DNA of 64,000 bases from Morinoia aosen. Its lineage: Eukaryota > Arthropoda > Malacostraca > Amphipoda > Talitridae. The position numbers and the translations under genes are program-made. The first letter of the stretch is position 1. Each line of letters starts with the position of its first letter. Positions 49,846 to 60,336 of the stretch are shown here, in pieces. The notes beneath the pieces are model-generated. The model did no database searches. It was not told the DNA's origin and saw only the letters and a list, made by a program, of their open reading frames with translations. Where the stretch lies: NCBI GenBank assembly GCA_030386875.1, contig CM059575.1, positions 48,390,859 to 48,454,858 on the forward strand. The letters are read 5' to 3'.

Positions 49846-52800
49846 GGAATATTAATCACATTAGGAAATCGAGTTGAATCTCTTCTGCTATACGCTGATA
49901 GTGTAATTTGCCATGAGTAATGACAAACATCTTTAGTCTGTTCTCAATCCTTTTCTATGATACCCTGTTCACATCTAGCACATAAATATTTGCTATTATT
50001 GTGATATTAAGCATCGAATCCTGAGTGTACCAATTCATTGATCAGTCTAGTGCGCTCCTAAGTTCAGTAAACTAGGGGAAAGATAAGTATACACATTAAA
50101 ATAACGTTTGTGATAGGAGGACGTAGAAGTCGCTGTACTTATTCGGGCAAACAAGTAGCTATACTCAAATATGTCAATAATTGTACAAGACTTAAAAAAA
50201 CACTCTATAATACTGCATCTTTTGTGGTAAATAAATTATTTAAAAATGCATTTCGGCAAACAAAACTGGAACTATGCAGTATACCTCAGAGATAGTAAAA
50301 TTAATGCGGAACTATGCCAAAATATTTCGAACGCTAAGTTCCAAGTTTCAGAGGAAAAACTGGAACTCCCAGTAGGTTAGATCTTTCAGTGTGATAATTA
50401 TCCCAAACATACATCGAAATTTACAAAAAATAGCTTATTGATCATCATGTAAAGCATTTTGATTGGCTAAGACAGCACCCAGACTTAACACTGTTGACAA
50501 TTTGCGGCGTTATACTTATGTAGAACTAAGAACACATTCAGGATCTGAGGAGGATGTGCATTGAAGAATATGATAATCTACCTGAAGACACTCAAAACTT
50601 TTAATTAACGGATATAGGTATCGCAATTAATTGCTGTAGTCGTGAATGAGTGGTATTTCACAGAGAATTTGATAGTAATTGTGTTGATTTCAATCTTTAG
50701 GAATATCATTGTATTCTAAATTTTACAACGAATGCAAATACTTCTCTAGTAGTCAAATTAAATCATTTTTCCATGTACGTTATGCTTTAATATATTTTTA
50801 TACAATCTTTTCGTTAATTATTTTATTTCCAGTTTGTGAAAAAATTGTTTAACGAAGTATCTCATATATGTATACAAATACCTTTTTCATTCTTCTTGAT
50901 ACACTGCGACGAGCGTTTCTACTTTGAGAGCTATCCATGAGCTATATTGCGTAATATGCGCAGATTAATTCAGTGTGAGTGCTTATATTATATTTTTTCT
51001 TAAAACCTAGTTTATTTATTTTAGCTCTAAATTAAATTTTACGGAACGTTTCATAATGTCTGATTCAGCAGGGATCGATCGGAAGTTATGAACTATCGTG
51101 CGCTCAGTATGAGAAAAATATGCATTGAAACGTTTCGTTATTTGTCAACACTTTACCGGCTCATTTTTTATCGACAAATTAGTACATTCATGAAAAATAA
51201 ATAACAAGTAATTTGGGAAAAAATCAAATTCACTTTAGAATTTTCGTTCTATTTTGTTCTTCGTCAGCTTTTTCAAGATTTAACGTCATAACGTCTCCCA
51301 TTCGTTTCAGCAGGTCAGTTTATAAATGATCTGTTGGAGCACCCTATTATGTAATGGTTCAACACTTATTGGGCCCAAAATATTTTATGGTTCCGAATTA
51401 ACTAACTTGTCAAAAAAACAGCTCTTTCGAAGTGCCTCGTAGTAGTTATCGAGGTGATCAGCTTACCTTTAAATTATTACAAATTTCACAACGGGTTTAT
51501 CACATATTCAAAACCTCAGTCACAATCTCATTAAGAAAAGAAGGAGCATGATACTGTGTGTTTAGAATGTCTGTCATATTGGAACAAATTAGAAAAAAGA
51601 TAAGGAGGCCAATTGAAATACCTGTGCTAAGTGCGTCATTTAGAGTGTTGGGGTTCTCAAGAGCCACATTTCTTTATCTGGTAGAAGCCCAATGACTCTG
51701 AGGCCATTGAGTGTCTTGATCAATGACGACTCGATCCATAAACGCCTTCTTCAAGTGACAAGGGCAGGCGGCGCTGGAAGGAAGGAGGAGGTTCGGGGAG
51801 AATCTATTGGTAAGTAATGAAGAGGAAACCAATGACGGCCCTGGACCATGAGATATTGATGGGAGGAATACCGAAGCTGCAGCGGTTCCCACGGACTGGT
51901 GGAGACGTGAATAGCGACCGTCGAATGCCTCAAAACTTTGATGTTGCGATGTTTCAAACGGAACGTAAAAAAGTATGCACAGTGAAGCTCTGTAATTTAC
52001 AGAGAAGTATCAGACTGCTAAGAAACGAAAATGTTTGCAGCAACTGATGTGCCATTCGCGCTCATTTTACGGGCAATTATAGCTTGGCAAAACAAAAGTC
52101 AAAGCTGACCTTTCACATCGAATAGATATGAGAATAATACTCTTTTTTTAACGAGGATACATTGAATGATTGTCAATTGTCAACTTTTCCATATTACGTG
52201 TTGAATAGATATGATAAAATTATTCATCAATATTCAAAATGAAAAACTCGTTATTTTTCTACCAGGTTGAGAATTTATTAGACTGTGCTGCAAATCCCAA
52301 TTAAAATCTTCGCATTTTCTCGTATGGTTTCATTCAGATCTTCACAGAAATGGTTAGTTCGTGGACGCATTATGGCAGTTTTGGGAAGATTAATTTCATT
52401 TTTATGACTGACAACATGGAGGTATCAGTAGAAGTTACATACAATCAAATACAAACTGAAAATGTGCTCTCATGGCACGGTTGTAGCTCTAAGCAGCTCA
52501 AATGTGTACAATACAAAACTCTTAACACATTTTGGCCGTAAATGGGCTGTATCAGTTTCGCTCACACCTTAGCCTAACAATCTCACTATATTTCTCTCCA
52601 AATGTGTATTTCTTTAAGATGCTTCCAAAAATCTCCGCATTATTTACCTCCATCGACCAAATTGTCTTTCACATTAAATTTGAACAGTAATTAGGCCGAG
52701 TGCTCGGATTGAGTACTTAAATGACAAAGATGAAAATCGTGGTCAACAAAGTTTCAAGCAACAGCAATTCAACACGCCCCCACATATCTTTCGAACTAAA

Positions 52801-54940
52801 TTTTACGTAACGATGCTTGTATCACCTACCCAGTCAATAATCGCCGTCGTCTTCTGCACTTATTTACGCAGTAAGGCCCGGAAATCGCATTAATGTTCGT
52901 ATCTGGCCGATTCACAAAACCATTTTAGATGGCTGACGAGGCTGCTATATGACAACACAGAACTGCGCTGTTTCATGCTAAAACTTTGCGCTAATGGGGA
53001 TCACCTTGTAGGAGATTATGCAATCGGTCAGTTTAAGATTTTTTACTTTAATGTGAAGAATAACCATTCCTTTGCAAGTCGCTGACAATAGCGGCTTTAT
53101 GTTCAAACACGAGATTTGGAAATGGTCATGAGAGAAGACGTTGGTGTAGGCGTCTGATTCAAGATATTCCTTCCATAATCCGTTCTCATTAGAGACTCTT
53201 ATAGGCAAAAATACATGGTAAATAACGTATAATTGATGCATGCTCCTAATTTCAAAATGATGCAGTAACGTCAGTTATGTCAGTTGCCTCGGCGAGGCTA
53301 GTATTGGTTGAGATGTAAAAGGTGATTCTGTGGCAATCATTCGACCAGATCATCTTCGAAGTCTTTTAAAGTACACATTCAAATTTCTCATCGACTGCTT
53401 GAGCTAGAGTAGTCGTTGTGGGATCATTGGAATGATAATTTTTAGCTTTTGACAAAAAAATGTAAGGATTTATTATTTTCCAATTTATTCAGAGCCTGTG
53501 TTTATAAGAACGAGAAAAAGCATGAAAAGTTATTTTCTCGTGTCATCTGCACGATACAATCATTGTTTTTGAAGATCAGTATTTTTTAAATTAAGAGTAC
53601 TTCGACCAGATTCTACGTCAATAGTTACTACGTGAAATTGCCCTAAAATATAATGCCTTGACTTTCGGTCGGACTCGGTCGCGGTCGGACGTGCGGGGAA
53701 ATGGTGCGGTAATTGTTGAAATTGCAAGGGGGAAATAACCTAGCCATGCATAAAAATTATACTATCAGTGAATGTGTTTGCTACCTGTGGAACAACGAAA
53801 AGGAAAAAATAACTCTTGTCTTATTTCTGCTTAAATCAGTGCACTTTAAATGAAAAGCCAACAAACAGTGCTGGCAAGGGGTGTGAAATGGTGTGCTCAG
53901 CTTGGTCTCGAACGATAGGCCTGAGTGAAGTGTGAAGTATCCTTGTTCCCTCAGTCTCCCCTCACCGCGCCCGCACCCTCCCCCCCCCCCCCCTTTCCCG
54001 TACACCTGCCTCCCGTCCTCTAACCGTTTCAGAGCATAGCAAAACCTGGACTTTTCCGCTTCAAGCAACCAAAGAAATTACGTTTGTTTTTGATCAATTT
54101 TTGGTAATGTCAAACCTCTCAGTTAAGTTTTTGTTCACTTCCTACGTGGCCGAGACGGCAACTGTGCACGAAAGAATTATTGTGTTTCGTACCTCCGTTT
54201 CACTACTGACACCGAATAGTTTGAATGCACAGAAAGTTTGAAGTGAGCTACCAGTAAGAACAACGGGTGAACGAGAAGTTGAAAAACATTTACAATCACC
54301 AGGGAAAATACTATAAAAAGTGCACCTAACCTTGAATTTGTAATTCAAATATGTTCTCACTAAAAGCGTTAGTCATCTACTGACGATGTGTTTCTTGATC
54401 CTGCAAAATTTCCTGCAAAATTACCGCAGCGAAAGGAAGCCCATCCGAACGAAGGAAAAGACTGAAGATGAGGCTGAATACTAAGATACGCTTTCTTTAT
54501 AATCAATGAAACTAAAATTTAAAAATTGTGCTGTCCCTCAATATCATCATATCACATTTTGTACCAGATCTCATTCTGTTGAATAATTAAAACGTCCCTC
54601 AAATAGGAAGAAACTCTCGGCCAAAAAAAGAAAAAAAATCACGACTCGTGTCAGAGACTGTGACCTAGTCGTACAAAATGCAAAATGCAAAATTGCATGT
54701 CATTGTTCGCGGCCAACCCCAAGCCTCCCAGTTCCTCGCCTCTGTCCTCCAGCATTAAAGGGCAACCCCTCTTCTCTCAGCTGTGAGCTTCAATACCTCG
54801 ATGAACGGCTTGGATTTACCTCACTTTTCATAAAATACTTGCTGAGCGAGGTAAAATTTAGCAAATCAGTATCAGCGATACATATACAAAAATTACATCG
54901 TTCTCATAATTCAGTCATAGCTATGCAAATATAACGCACA
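49846..54940. other. 5-kb stretch without recognised gene, up to the LINE 5' region
   Basis: AT-rich with many short unrecognised frames. A 14-base C run lies at about 53985-53998 beside CT-rich sequence, and CGGTCGGACTCGGTCGCGGT lies near 53668. The 5' UTR of the intact LINE must lie in the last part of this stretch, but its start could not be fixed because no second 5' end or target duplication was found. Confidence 0.4.
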
Positions 54941-57331
54941 ATGCATCACTACGAGACTCGCTACGCAGGCCGGAAAGTGCCGTTCTCTGCACAGATGTTG
55001 CCCTACACAACATCCCGGAAAAATGGTTCTTTCAGGGGCAAAAATACGACCTTACCAAGCAAAGTGCCTGCAAGTAGGAAACCTACATCCTCTCACTCAC
55101 AAGATTCTAATGCTCAAAACGCAGGAGACTTGCTAACCGCTGCCAGTAACTCCGTCAGAGAATGTGTGTCACTTTCCGAAGCAACGTCAGTAAAGACTAT
55201 GCAACCAATATCGCAGGACGAGGGAAAACATATCTGCCAAACCTTCAGCAATCATTTGAAGGTTCGAAGCAGTGAAGTCTCAGCCGCAGCACCACAACCA
55301 CCTGCTCCTCATCTGAACAAGCATAACAGCGTGCCAGCTCCCCAGCTCTGCGTCAACAACAGCGCTCCAAACTGTCCGCCAGCGACGGGGACACAAACGC
55401 CATCCTCATCAGTGGTACAAGACAGAATAGTTGTTATTAATAAGGACATTTCAAGCGTGGTAGACTCTCCTCATTCTCCAGATCATATGTTCGATAATAT
55501 TCGCGCACAAACCGATACTGGTAGTAAATTACCCCAGAGCGCAAGCTTTGAGAACAAAATGAAATTTCCAGTACAGAGCAATAGAAAAAACACTGTTACT
55601 TCTTTAAATGGCTACTTGCACCCGCTTCAAATCACAAGCTCTCAAAAAATTCATGAAATTATTCACAATTTGTCTCTAACAGCAGCGTTTTTCAATAAAT
55701 CCCTAAGACAACGTGAGCCTCCTAGCCCGTCGTCGATTTTCTCTACAGTATCCAACATTCAGAACTTAACCGAGCAACTTTTTGCTTTAAATTCACATAT
55801 AAGTTCTCATGACCTTGCAACTGCGGTACCTGCTAGTATCTCTTGTGAAGTCGACTCCAATTGTCGAGAACCTTACGATACTCTGCTGCTAGGTGACAAT
55901 ATCCTAAGCACGATCAGAAGGAAGGACATCGATCGCTCTTGCTGGATCAAAACTGTTCCATCTGGGCGCTTCGACGACCTTCTACATGCTATAAATTGCA
56001 TGCCTAGATTTAAAAATTATATACTAAGTTTTGATGGTCTCTGCCACTCTCCCTCAGACCTTGCTCGAATCAAACAACAAATTGTAAGGAAGTACGCACT
56101 TTCTACTATTTATATCGCCAATGCTTGCAGTGCGAAAGAATTCAACAAAGCGATGAATTTCTGCAAAAACCTGGGTTTAAACTTGATTCAATTTCAAACT
56201 TACCCAGATAATGAAAATGGTGACGCACTCAATAACATTCAATGGCCTCGCACCCAGGCAGAAAACTTCTGTTTTCTTGGACAACTTGCAATGAAATCAA
56301 CATTGCGAATCACCGTGCCATATTGTCCTCATTTTAACAAATGTCAAGCAAAAATTGGAATTGTAGGTCATTCCAATGAATCGAAAACTTCACGGAAAGA
56401 GACAAATGGTCTCACTTTAAACTTTGGAAAAGAATATAAGCCTATGCACATCGCTGCACGTGGTACACCAAATCCTTCAAAATTGATTGCGTCATCAAGC
56501 AGAGGTCTGAGTAACTCACCCACCCACAACATGAGGAACATGAATAAGCCTGAGCCTTTCCCTGACTCGATCTCAGACAAATATAATGTCAGTACGAAAA
56601 ATAAATTTGCGTTACTTGCAACAGACACAAATAGTGATTGCGACATGCCATTCTTTTCAACCAATTCTCAACTTTCCAGTGAGTACGCAGGAACCGAGGA
56701 AAGTCAAGCTAATAACGATATTCAAAACTATTCACAAAAAAATCAAATCATTCAAAAAAAATCTGTTGCCTCTGCCAGGCCTCCGTTGAACGATCAAACC
56801 GATACTGCTACCGCAAAACCAACAGTGAATCAAATTTGCACACGCGTTGCAAACACACTGGACGACTTGAAACGATCGCTCAAAATGGAGCCTGCTTACA
56901 CTGTAGGTGACGGACACTGTCTCCTCCACGCCGTAACGACGCAGCTTGCTTCACAACAAAGATCGAAATGGGATTATACATCTCTGAAAATAGCCATCAA
57001 AACTGAGAGCTCCAGAAACAAGGACCAGTATGCAAAATTCGTTGACAAGAACAGTGGCAGTTTCGAACAACTCATCGATAAATACATCAATAGAAAAGTC
57101 TTCGATCACGCAGTTGGAGACCTCATACCCCAAATACTTTCTAATGTGACGAGAACACCAATTCACGTATTTGATGAAAGAGAAAATGGGATTTGGAAGA
57201 CGACAATCTCCCCTACATCAAATGCTCTGATAAACTGTCCTCCGGTAAACATACACCGGAAACAGGACCACTATAGCGCCCTCTTGAAAATGCGTGATGA
57301 AAATCGTGTTGCTCCCTCCCCCATCTTGTGA
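54941..57331 (+). CDS. LINE ORF1 with SGNH-like region and C-terminal OTU protease domain
   Basis: 796 codons. An in-frame TAA lies two codons before the ATG, so the start is firm. Residues 1-300 are Ser/Thr/Pro-rich and probably disordered. Residues 310-450 look like an SGNH/GDSL esterase fold: TLLLGDN at 314-320 matches block I, SFDGLCHS replaces the GxND block, and a late PDNENGD lies where the Asp-His block is expected. The nucleophile Ser is Asn (GDN), so catalysis is doubtful. Residues 650-782 form an OTU cysteine protease: GDGHCLLHAV with Asp657 and Cys660, and HYSALL with His777. ORF1 esterase domains are known in CR1 elements; OTU domains are known from viruses, hosts and a few retroelements. 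No zinc knuckle is visible. The OTU could cleave ubiquitin chains or process a read-through polyprotein; both are inference. Confidence 0.85.
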   Translation: MHHYETRYAGRKVPFSAQMLPYTTSRKNGSFRGKNTTLPSKVPASRKPTSSHSQDSNAQNAGDLLTAASNSVRECVSLSEATSVKTMQPISQDEGKHICQTFSNHLKVRSSEVSAAAPQPPAPHLNKHNSVPAPQLCVNNSAPNCPPATGTQTPSSSVVQDRIVVINKDISSVVDSPHSPDHMFDNIRAQTDTGSKLPQSASFENKMKFPVQSNRKNTVTSLNGYLHPLQITSSQKIHEIIHNLSLTAAFFNKSLRQREPPSPSSIFSTVSNIQNLTEQLFALNSHISSHDLATAVPASISCEVDSNCREPYDTLLLGDNILSTIRRKDIDRSCWIKTVPSGRFDDLLHAINCMPRFKNYILSFDGLCHSPSDLARIKQQIVRKYALSTIYIANACSAKEFNKAMNFCKNLGLNLIQFQTYPDNENGDALNNIQWPRTQAENFCFLGQLAMKSTLRITVPYCPHFNKCQAKIGIVGHSNESKTSRKETNGLTLNFGKEYKPMHIAARGTPNPSKLIASSSRGLSNSPTHNMRNMNKPEPFPDSISDKYNVSTKNKFALLATDTNSDCDMPFFSTNSQLSSEYAGTEESQANNDIQNYSQKNQIIQKKSVASARPPLNDQTDTATAKPTVNQICTRVANTLDDLKRSLKMEPAYTVGDGHCLLHAVTTQLASQQRSKWDYTSLKIAIKTESSRNKDQYAKFVDKNSGSFEQLIDKYINRKVFDHAVGDLIPQILSNVTRTPIHVFDERENGIWKTTISPTSNALINCPPVNIHRKQDHYSALLKMRDENRVAPSPIL

Positions 57332-57334
57332 CTA
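57329..57334 (+). promoter_or_regulatory. UGA-CUA stop codon context between ORF1 and ORF2 (candidate read-through site)
   Basis: ORF1 ends CTT-G TGA CTA in frame with ORF2. UGA followed by CUA is a well-known leaky context in animal and viral genes. The frame stays open from 57332 onward with no AUG before 57521. An alternative is a CGA-to-TGA change (CpG decay) in a once continuous frame. Confidence 0.6.
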
Positions 57335-60292
57335 AATAACAGTGATCAAATTGAATTTGAAGCTGAAATCACAAACAATGAACGCGGCAATAAAGACCTA
57401 GAGACGAATACCAAATGCCCTGCTAGACCTAAAAAATGCAATAACTCCACTAAAGATCTGCCTATTGAGATAAATAACATCAAAATATTACACATAAATG
57501 CTCGCAGTCTCAATGGTAAAATGGATGACGTACGAGTAATGTTGATCACTAACGATATCGATATTTTATGCGTATCTGAAACATGGTTCGATTCACGAGT
57601 CGAAAGCTCATATCTCAGCATTGCCGGGTACACATTGTACCGTTATGACGGAGTCAAGAGTAATAGAGGTAGCGGTTCATGCATTTTCATCAAAGATGTC
57701 TACTCTACATCCTTATTTCCGATAAAAGAAAAATGCGAAGACATAGAAATGGTTTGGCTCAATGTTCAGGTAAACAAACACAAGTCTTTCATTATCGGCA
57801 GTCTTTACAGACATCCGTCAGCATCTCTACGTCCAACATTAGATTTCATTGAAAATACGTTTAAATTAATCTCTGCAGCCAAAAAATCTTTCTATGTTTT
57901 CGGAGATTTTAACGTAGATCTGACAAATAAAAACAACAAGCTAAGCAAGATGCTGCACAGACTTAATCTTTCTCAAATGGTCCAAGAACCAACGCGAATT
58001 ACCAACGCTTCCAAAACTCTTCTTGACCTAGCAATTACAAACAATCCCCAAGCAGTACTCAGCACAGAAATCTTACCGTCCTTTTCTGATCACCATTCGG
58101 TAGAATGCCAAATAAATATTGCAAAAGAGAAACAGAAATCTAGTTACATTTCATATCGCATGAAAAACCACTACTCCCCTGAAATATTTCAAGAAAAGCT
58201 ATTAGACAGATGGAGTGAATTTCAAGGCATGGAAAACACCGATGATGTCAATTTACAAGTTTCGCTTTTCAACGAAAATTTCGTATCGGCTCTTAACGAA
58301 TGCGCACCTTTCACTACGAAGAAAGTTAAGCCAAGAATTTCTAAATGGATAACAGATGAGATAAAACGGTTGAGCAGAGCTAAAAGAAATTTGCAGCGTG
58401 AGTACAAACTGAATAAATCAGACAGTACGCGTCGAAAATTATATAAAGATCATGAGAAGATCCTACGAAGAAAAGTTAAGGAAGCAAAACGGGACTACTT
58501 CCACAAAGAACTCTTGGCGGCAAAACAAAACCCAAAAAGAACTTGGGAAATCATTAGAGAAGTTGCTCAGTATAAAAACTCGGAGTGCAAAAGCACTTTC
58601 GACAACCCCTCAAAAATGGCTAATGACTTTAATACTTTCTTCTCAAAAGTTGGCGAAGATGTTTTCAATGAAGTATCCAGGACAGTTTCAGACACATCTA
58701 CAGGAGCAAATCTGAGCGATGTATCATCCCCAAATAGTAGAAACAAATGGAGACCGAAGCCGGTTAGCGTCATAGAGTTACGAAAAATCTTATACTCACT
58801 AAAGAATACCAAAGCGACTGGACATGATGGCATAAGCCTCCAACATATAAAAGACAGCTTCCCTGTCACAGCACCCCTCATTCGTTTGATAATAAATACA
58901 TCTATAGCCACAAACAAGTTTCCCGACCAATGGAAATTATCCATTATTAAGCCATTACATAAATCTGGTGATATCGACATAGCGTCAAACTACAGACCAA
59001 TCAGTCTCCTGCCTGTTATGTCCAAAATATTAGAAAAAGTAATAACAAACCAGCTCTCGTCTTACATAGACGAGTCACATCTACTGCATCGCAATCAATA
59101 TGCTTACAGAAGGAATACCAGTACTCAGGACACCCTGTTAAACATAACAGAAAAAATTTACAATGATATTGACCAAAAAAAATTAACTCTCTTACTATTG
59201 CTTGATCTCTCCAAAGCTTTCGACAGTGTTGAGCATAAGAAACTTCTACAAAAAATTTCAAACCTCAGAATTGACACTCAATGGTTTGAAAGCTACCTAC
59301 TAAACCGCTCTCATGCAGTGTGCTTGAATAACAAAATGTCATCATTCATACCAAACAATTTTGGCGTTCCTCAAGGTTCAATCATCGGCCCGCTCTTATT
59401 TTCAATTTTCATCAATGATTTCCCCACCATGCCGGCAAACACAAAAATCTCAATGTATGCTGATGACGTACAAATTGCCATGACAAGCTCAACAGCAGAT
59501 TTAAAAGAAACACAAGCCAACGCTGAAAACCTTCTGAGAAACCTTAAATTGTGGTATGACCATAATGGCCTTAAACTTAACGCAAGTAAAACGCAATGCA
59601 TTATTTTTGGATCACAGAATGCGACTAAAAATTTACCACCATTCAAGCTAACATTTGGAGACGATACAATTGAACCAGTAGAGACGGTAAAAAATCTGGG
59701 TGTTTGGTTTGACAAAAATATGACTTTCAATTCACACGTCGAAACAATGTGCAACAAAATAAACGGAACCTTAATGTTCTTTCATCGCATTAAGAACACA
59801 CTTGACGAAAAATCTAGGTTGTTAGTGATTCAGTCTTTAGTTTTATCGCGCCTGGACTACTGCAGTCTTGTATGGGGAAATTTACCTCAATATCGTCAGG
59901 AAGAGTTGCAAAAATGTCTAAACTTCGCCGCCAAAGTGGTGTGCAAAGGAAATTTCAATAAATACGATCATGTCACCCCTCTTTTAAGAAAACTCGACTG
60001 GATCCCGATACCGAACAGATTCATGATCCAAAAAGCTCGACGAGTGTTCTCCTCTCTGTACCTCCCCCAAAGTAATGCAGAGGTGGTAAAATTTTTTCCA
60101 TCTAATATCCCAAACAAAAAACCAAATCGGAGGAATGATGTTTTAGTCAGTTACCGTTCATCTAACGTGGGACAAAAAGCTCTCTCAGTTTCTGGAGCTT
60201 TTTTGTGGAACAAGCTTCCCCAGCATATCAAAAACTCTAAAACTGTAAAAGAATTTAGAGTAAATGTGTCACGTCATTTTGCATCTCTATAG
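57332..60292 (+). CDS. LINE ORF2: APE endonuclease and reverse transcriptase
   Basis: The open frame starts right after the ORF1 stop; its first AUG is at 57521 (923 codons from there). The endonuclease spans about 57480-58120. The first catalytic Asn is in LHINARS (codon 57497-57499), followed by CVSETWF, GSLYRHP, FGDFNVD and SDHHSVE (Asp codon 58088). The reverse transcriptase spans about 58750-59620: NYRPISLLPV, LLLDLSKAFDSVEH, FGVPQGSIIGPLLFS and YADD at 59456-59467. A C-terminal domain follows, with LDYCSLVWG and GAFLWNKLP. All recognisable catalytic motifs are present. Because the catalytic Asn lies 8 codons upstream of the first AUG, initiation at 57521 would give a defective endonuclease. 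Synthesis by read-through from ORF1, or from a non-AUG start, is more consistent with the sequence. Confidence 0.85.
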   Translation, partial: LNNSDQIEFEAEITNNERGNKDLETNTKCPARPKKCNNSTKDLPIEINNIKILHINARSLNGKMDDVRVMLITNDIDILCVSETWFDSRVESSYLSIAGYTLYRYDGVKSNRGSGSCIFIKDVYSTSLFPIKEKCEDIEMVWLNVQVNKHKSFIIGSLYRHPSASLRPTLDFIENTFKLISAAKKSFYVFGDFNVDLTNKNNKLSKMLHRLNLSQMVQEPTRITNASKTLLDLAITNNPQAVLSTEILPSFSDHHSVECQINIAKEKQKSSYISYRMKNHYSPEIFQEKLLDRWSEFQGMENTDDVNLQVSLFNENFVSALNECAPFTTKKVKPRISKWITDEIKRLSRAKRNLQREYKLNKSDSTRRKLYKDHEKILRRKVKEAKRDYFHKELLAAKQNPKRTWEIIREVAQYKNSECKSTFDNPSKMANDFNTFFSKVGEDVFNEVSRTVSDTSTGANLSDVSSPNSRNKWRPKPVSVIELRKILYSLKNTKATGHDGISLQHIKDSFPVTAPLIRLIINTSIATNKFPDQWKLSIIKPLHKSGDIDIASNYRPISLLPVMSKILEKVITNQLSSYIDESHLLHRNQYAYRRNTSTQDTLLNITEKIYNDIDQKKLTLLLLLDLSKAFDSVEHKKLLQKISNLRIDTQWFESYLLNRSHAVCLNNKMSSFIPNNFGVPQGSIIGPLLFSIFINDFPTMPANTKISMYADDVQIAMTSSTADLKETQANAENLLRNLKLWYDHNGLKLNASKTQCIIFGSQNATKNLPPFKLTFGDDTIEPVETVKNLGVWFDKNMTFNSHVETMCNKINGTLMFFHRIKNTLDEKSRLLVIQSLVLSRLDYCSLVWGNLPQYRQEELQKCLNFAAKVVCKGNFNKYDHVTPLLRKLDWIPIPNRFMIQKARRVFSSLYLPQSNAEVVKFFPSNIPNKKPNRRNDVLVSYRSSNVGQKALSVSGAFLWNKLPQHIKNSKTVKEFRVNVSRHFASL

Positions 60293-60336
60293 ACCTGCAG
60301 CATTTCGGTGTGAATTTCCCATTTACCAGAAATTTT

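Noticed and set aside
57521-57523. First AUG of ORF2 as the true translation start
   Set aside because: It lies 8 codons downstream of the catalytic Asn of the endonuclease, so a protein starting here would lack an essential part of the domain.
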